Positions 59,567-64,000 of a DNA stretch of 64,000 nucleotides are shown piece by piece. A model generated the notes under the pieces. That model made no database searches. It saw only the letters and a program-made list of their open reading frames with translations, and was not told where the DNA came from. The DNA comes from Oscarella lobularis. Taxonomy: Eukaryota; Porifera; Homoscleromorpha; Homosclerophorida; Oscarellidae. Both the position numbers and the translations under genes were made by a program. The stretch covers positions 186,001 to 250,000 of the forward strand of contig NC_089193.1 of assembly GCF_947507565.1 (NCBI RefSeq). The letters are read 5' to 3'. Within the stretch, counting starts at the first letter, position 1; every line of letters starts with the position of its first letter.

Positions 59567-62500
59567 CTACATATAACCTCTTCTGCGCGGGCTCGGTACA
59601 GTGTAGACGCACGCACAAAACTTTCGTAGAAGAAAGCAGACGTTGGCGAACCGACTCTTCCACGTGGAAGAAGTAAAGAATACCCCATAGCTTGTAATTT
59701 GCCGCAGATCGCTAGCAGCCTTTCTACAAACAATAACACAGCAGAAATTTAATTAAGGCAAGCATGCAGACAATAGAAAGAGAAAGAGAAAACAGAATTG
59801 AAGAAGCTTAAGAGCAGCTGCATTTTTCATCTCTTGTATCGGGATGTTCATTGTCATTTAAGTGCGACGAGTTCTAAGAGAAAAGCAGCAGTGAGGATGA
59901 CGATGCGTTCTATCGACTAACCTTTTGTGACGCCAGCCAAATGCCACCACGATCACTGACGTGACAAAAACGGTAAAGATCGCTAAAGCAACAACAGCCC
60001 AATTAACGATGGTTGTCGTTTCATCAACGACAACTCCAATTGCCAAAAAACGAGTCGGAAAAGACGACGGTGACGACGGTTTTTCGTCATAGGTCAGAGC
60101 ATAAGTACCAGTAACACGGCAAGAAATTCCAGACGAGTGACAAATGCCGTCATCGCATGACAGACTTTCATTGCAAGGATCAACTAAAAAAGCTTTTATG
60201 TAAATGCCTCGAAGTACTCTTTACTAACTGTGAGGAGATTTATTGAAAGTGAGTTTTACGTCGTCAGTTTGATAGGATGTCGTACTTCTGGGGTAATAGG
60301 CTCCATTTGGAAATACAATAGCAAGAGTGCGTTTGTCATCCCACAATGCAATAGATGAAACGTTGTTCAGGTGTTCAGGGGAAAATGTGACAATTCGTAG
60401 CAGATTGGATGGCATCCGTATTCGCGGCGTGTTTGTTTCGTGAGAAAATTTCACGAAAATCGTTGCTCCTGGGTTCAGTCTGTCGTTTGACGTTCCTTTG
60501 ACTTGAATCGAAGTAACATTGACTCTCTGCAGTAACGAAAAAGAAATAAAGAACATTTGAAAATTGTCTGGCAATTCTAACCATTTTCTTTCGACCCAAC
60601 GTTTCCTCGTGATATATCTCCATTTTTTCCTCGTCATGTATTACCATTTTCCCTTTTTCTTCTGTGCCTCGACGGCGACGACGACGACTTGTCATCTCTG
60701 AAATGCAATTACCCTCTCCTCGAAAAACAATCTGAGGCGAATTGTCATTGACGTTGACGACGTCAACATGAGATACGGCACTGCTGCTTGCAGAAGGATG
60801 CCCGTTGTCAAAAACAGTTACCACAATCTTAGAGTAAATTTCACAACGCTGCAACGCATAGCCTGTATGTCTGTATACCTTGCGACCAATTGTTCTCCTA
60901 GATGTGCCGTTAAGAAAATTTGTTGGCTCGTCAGCCGAAGAAGCGTAGAACACTTCTCTGATGGTGCAAGCATAGAGCTATACGTACAAGTAATTGCAGT
61001 GCTATTCTTGCCAAAATGCTCTATATAAACCTGGCCGTCGTTTAAGCCGGTGAAAGTTAAGAGTTTGCCAGATGGATCCGGTTGATACTGAAACACATTG
61101 ATAAGAAACGAGAGAACATGAATAGCTTTCACTCACAGACAGGCCATCACAAGGCCTTAGCAAGTAGATGTACTCAGCGTCATCAAGCTTGTCGGGGTAA
61201 TCAGCGCTGCCCAGAAATAAGCGAAAACACAATACATGTACTGTACTAAGAGTTTATCTGCTATGTACGTTGTATTCTTACGTCAATTCAACTGTCATTC
61301 TCTCAATGCTGTTGCCCTCAATCGAATCACTGATAGAGACGTCGAGGGGCCGACTTACAATACGCTGGCCAGCTTCTTGATTTTCAATAAATCTTATGCG
61401 ATCGTCCTTTCCTACGCCGACGCCCAAATCCAAGCTCGGACCATCGTTCACGAATTCAGTAAATACGAATATGAAGACTGGTAAGCTCGAAGCCCCGTCG
61501 TCGTCCCACACCCTAATGATAACTTGAGAAACAGTTTGATCAGGCTCTGAAGCTGTGTTGTTGTACGTGGCGGTGAATAAGATCTGTGAGTAAACAAATA
61601 AAACAAAAGAACAGATAAAACTCTATTTCTACCTCTAGATACGCGTCAAGCGACGCAATGCCGCTCAACAGAACACTGGACGTGCCCTGTCCTATAACGA
61701 CGACTCCGTGTCTAGCAGCAGTGCTCATGTTGACCAAGACGATGTCCCCACTGCGAGAAGCGTTGAATAAAATCGTCGCATTGCCAGCATAAAAACTATC
61801 CACATCGACAAGAATGGTACGAGATGGTAATATTTTTACAGGCGACCCGTTCTCAGTGTAAGTGATTGAATGAGATCTGTTTGCAAGCGGAGCAAATCGC
61901 ACAGGTTGACCCGTCGGCGTAAATCGAAGAATAGGCTCGTCATTAACTGGAATAACAACAACGCGAATTTTTGCCGGAACACTGCGACTCTGGCCGTCGT
62001 AAAGAACGACGTAAATAATTCTACAAGAAAATGCGCGTAGCTAAAGGCGAGCTAAAAATATGTTTCTACCTCGAGTCCGATGAAAGATTCACGGGCCGCC
62101 CGTAATTATTGACAAAGCCAAACGACGACAAAATCATCTCGTAAATGGTGATGTTTGCTCTACCAGACAGTGTCTGCAAAACATCTAATAACTGCAAGTC
62201 AATTAATGAAAACGCTATATAAACCTACGACATTCTGACGGTTCTGTCGACTATGCACTGTTACTCCTGATTTTTCAGCTATTGAACTATCAAAAACCAA
62301 AGCGTCACCAACATGACCGTCTAGAAGAGAAACCGTTGCTCTGTGGAGAGATATAAGCATGTCAATAGAACAGTTTATTTAGAGAATAGTTTACCCCGCC
62401 ATCGACGCATCGTTGAGGTCCGTTATGTTTACCCTGGCAGATAAGAAACTGGGTGGGTGTCCTTCGATGTAAGTAATTGTAGCCTCATCAGATTGAAAAA

Positions 62501-64000
62501 AGTTGACAAGCGGAGCGACGTTAAAGTCAATCAGTCGGACACTGCGCAAAGAGTACGATAACCAATAAATATAACAGGAATGCATAGTTGAGGCGCACCG
62601 AACTTGTTTGATAGTCCAAAATTTTCCATCCGAAACGTTAAATTCGATAAAGACGTCAGCCAGGCCTTCAAAATCGGGCTCACTAAATTTTTCTTTTTTG
62701 GAAAAAAACGTTAGAACTTTGCGTAATTACGAATTGACGTAGGTGACGTTATTAAGAAGTGCCTTGTAAACATCAGTAGTTGCGCTTCCTGTGAGAACAA
62801 TTTCCTTTCCTGTGTTCTTGACCTGGCACATTAAAAAATTGACGCTAGAAATTAGATCCTAATTAGAGCTCCTACTTCTATCTCGACGATAGTTGGGTAA
62901 TTTTTGACGGCTAATGACCCACTTCCACCTGAACAAATTTTCACTGTAGCCGAACGAAGAAGATGGCTGAAAAAGATCGCAACAATGGGTGTACACAGCT
63001 AAGGCAACGTATGCTTACAACTGATGATCTGAGTCTGAAAGATTAAGAGAGTTGCTTGTGACGTCAATAGGTGTTCGAAGACCTTCTTCGTATTCTGTGA
63101 CAGGGGCTAAAAGAAAAGATAGGAATTTATATTGACAACGTTTCAGTTCTCACTTCCTATCGTCAAGACAGGAGCGTTGTCATTCTCCCCGACAAACTGA
63201 ACCGTCACACCAACAACAGGAGTTGGATAGCCATTCGAATCGATGACTTTAATTAAAAGATGCCTATATAATAGGATGAGGTTAGCTCATATAGCTTTAG
63301 TACACCACATAACGTACCTCGGATTGAAATCAGGAGTAGAGATTGAGCTAAAGTAGCCGATGCTTAAAAGAACGTGAGACAAATTGACTGGAGTTGAACC
63401 GCGTAAAACTCTTAACCCCTCACTAGAAGACAACAGTCATTTTAACCAAAGTAAGAAGAATAATTTGCTTCACTTACGTGCCAGAAATAGTTAAAAACTG
63501 ACTCGTAGAAATACCGGTAATTCTAGCGCTTTCCTCAACAGTCAGTCTGTTGGCCAATACTGCAGTGTCCGTGCTGAAAATCACCTGTGAGCAATCAATT
63601 AGGAAATTTACTACACTATATAACAAGCGCACCCTTTCTCTTAGACCATTCAAAGCGTTTGTCAATTCAACAACAACTTCTCTCCAGCTCTTCAAAAAAA
63701 ATTATTCAGATCTTTTTCTCAGGAGAAACTAAAAACCTGATCTCCAAAGGCGGACGCGTCTAAGTTGTTCTGCATGGGCGCCAACAGAACGACCGTAACG
63801 GCCTTGCGGTAAACGACCGTACGATTGAGTGTCGTGTTATCGGCGAAGTCGAAATCGACGGCGGCGTGCTCGCATTCGCTTTCCTCTCCAAGCTCGCCCG
63901 CACACGCAAATAAGTCGACAATACCACACGTGTTGTTGCAACCGTCATTCGGCGTGTCGCACTCTTCAAAGAACTCTCGAATTCCATTCCCGCAATTAAA
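59567..64000 (-). CDS. DUF4215 / cadherin-like-repeat transmembrane protein, 3' part (5' part off the right edge)
   Basis: Many short minus-strand exons. The rightmost (63737-64000) encodes a CGNGIREFFEECDTP...NNTCG repeat and SAFGDQ, nearly the same as 51-330 in the left gene. Downstream exons carry tandem modules typical of cadherin-like beta-sandwich repeats (FVGENDNAPVLTI, VYKALLNNVTYVNS, VTVFDNGHPSASSS, VNVNDNSPQIVF) separated by small introns. Near 60380-60700 is a basic RRRRRR stretch in a linker. A Cys-rich piece (NESLSCDDGICHSSGISC) precedes a single transmembrane helix (VVALAIFTVFVTSVIVVAF, about 59945-60015) and a short basic tail with a stop at 59567-59569. An alternative acceptor would give a tail ending near 59509. 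It is probably a surface adhesion protein and a paralog of the gene at 51-2976. Confidence 0.7.

Overview
The window is animal nuclear DNA, most likely from an early-branching metazoan. A sponge, perhaps a homoscleromorph, is my best guess, but that is inference from gene content only. The evidence for an animal is many small exons joined by 45-150 bp GT-AG introns, modular extracellular proteins (sushi, SRCR, C-type lectin, EGF, nidogen-type and cadherin-like modules), canonical receptor tyrosine kinase catalytic domains, and a metazoan-type chitin synthase with SAM-like domains. I saw no tRNA, rRNA, CRISPR or prokaryotic operon structure.

Layout. The two ends hold two paralogous minus-strand genes for large cysteine-rich adhesion-type proteins. 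The left one (51-2976, its 5' half) has a nidogen (NIDO) domain, an EGF and DUF4215-type CGDG repeats. The right one (59567-64000, its 3' half) has the same CGDG region, then repeated cadherin-like modules, a transmembrane helix and a short tail. Between them lies a cluster of surface-receptor and matrix genes. RTK1 (minus, 8435-16782), RTK2 (plus, 35928-43524) and a 5'-truncated RTK3 (plus, 44420-47503) share one unusual architecture: signal peptide, small N-terminal domain, two hydrophobic segments, C-type lectin, three SRCR, three C-type lectins, EGF repeats, transmembrane segment and tyrosine kinase. Between RTK1 and RTK2 sit a secreted protein with 16 sushi domains and a tyrosinase-like domain that has lost its copper ligands (20902-25746), and a complete chitin synthase (29019-33865). 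A broken copy of the sushi-tyrosinase gene lies at 48190-52895, split by a repeat.

Mobile and repeated DNA. An apparently intact MULE transposon (53367-56950) has 74-bp terminal inverted repeats, a perfect 9-bp target duplication and an 876-residue transposase that I could join across eight exons without a frame break. Two MITE-like elements (35366-35770 and 50161-50233) also have 9-bp target duplications. A 1.6-1.9 kb repeat (called repeat A) occurs four times in the same orientation and carries a conserved 42-codon first exon. A second repeat (repeat B, 2860-4720 and 17030-18780, with older fragments) carries the signal-peptide exon of the left NIDO gene. A striking element at 57647-57774 contains three hairpins whose stems covary around a conserved loop.

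Working together. Chitin synthase and an inactive tyrosinase-like sushi protein side by side suggest a chitin-containing matrix, and the lectin/SRCR/EGF kinases look like self or microbe recognition receptors. Duplication, truncation, repeat insertion and pseudogenes make this look like a fast-evolving recognition or matrix locus. That functional link is a hypothesis. Exon boundaries were placed by eye from splice signals, frame continuity and comparison of paralogs inside the window.
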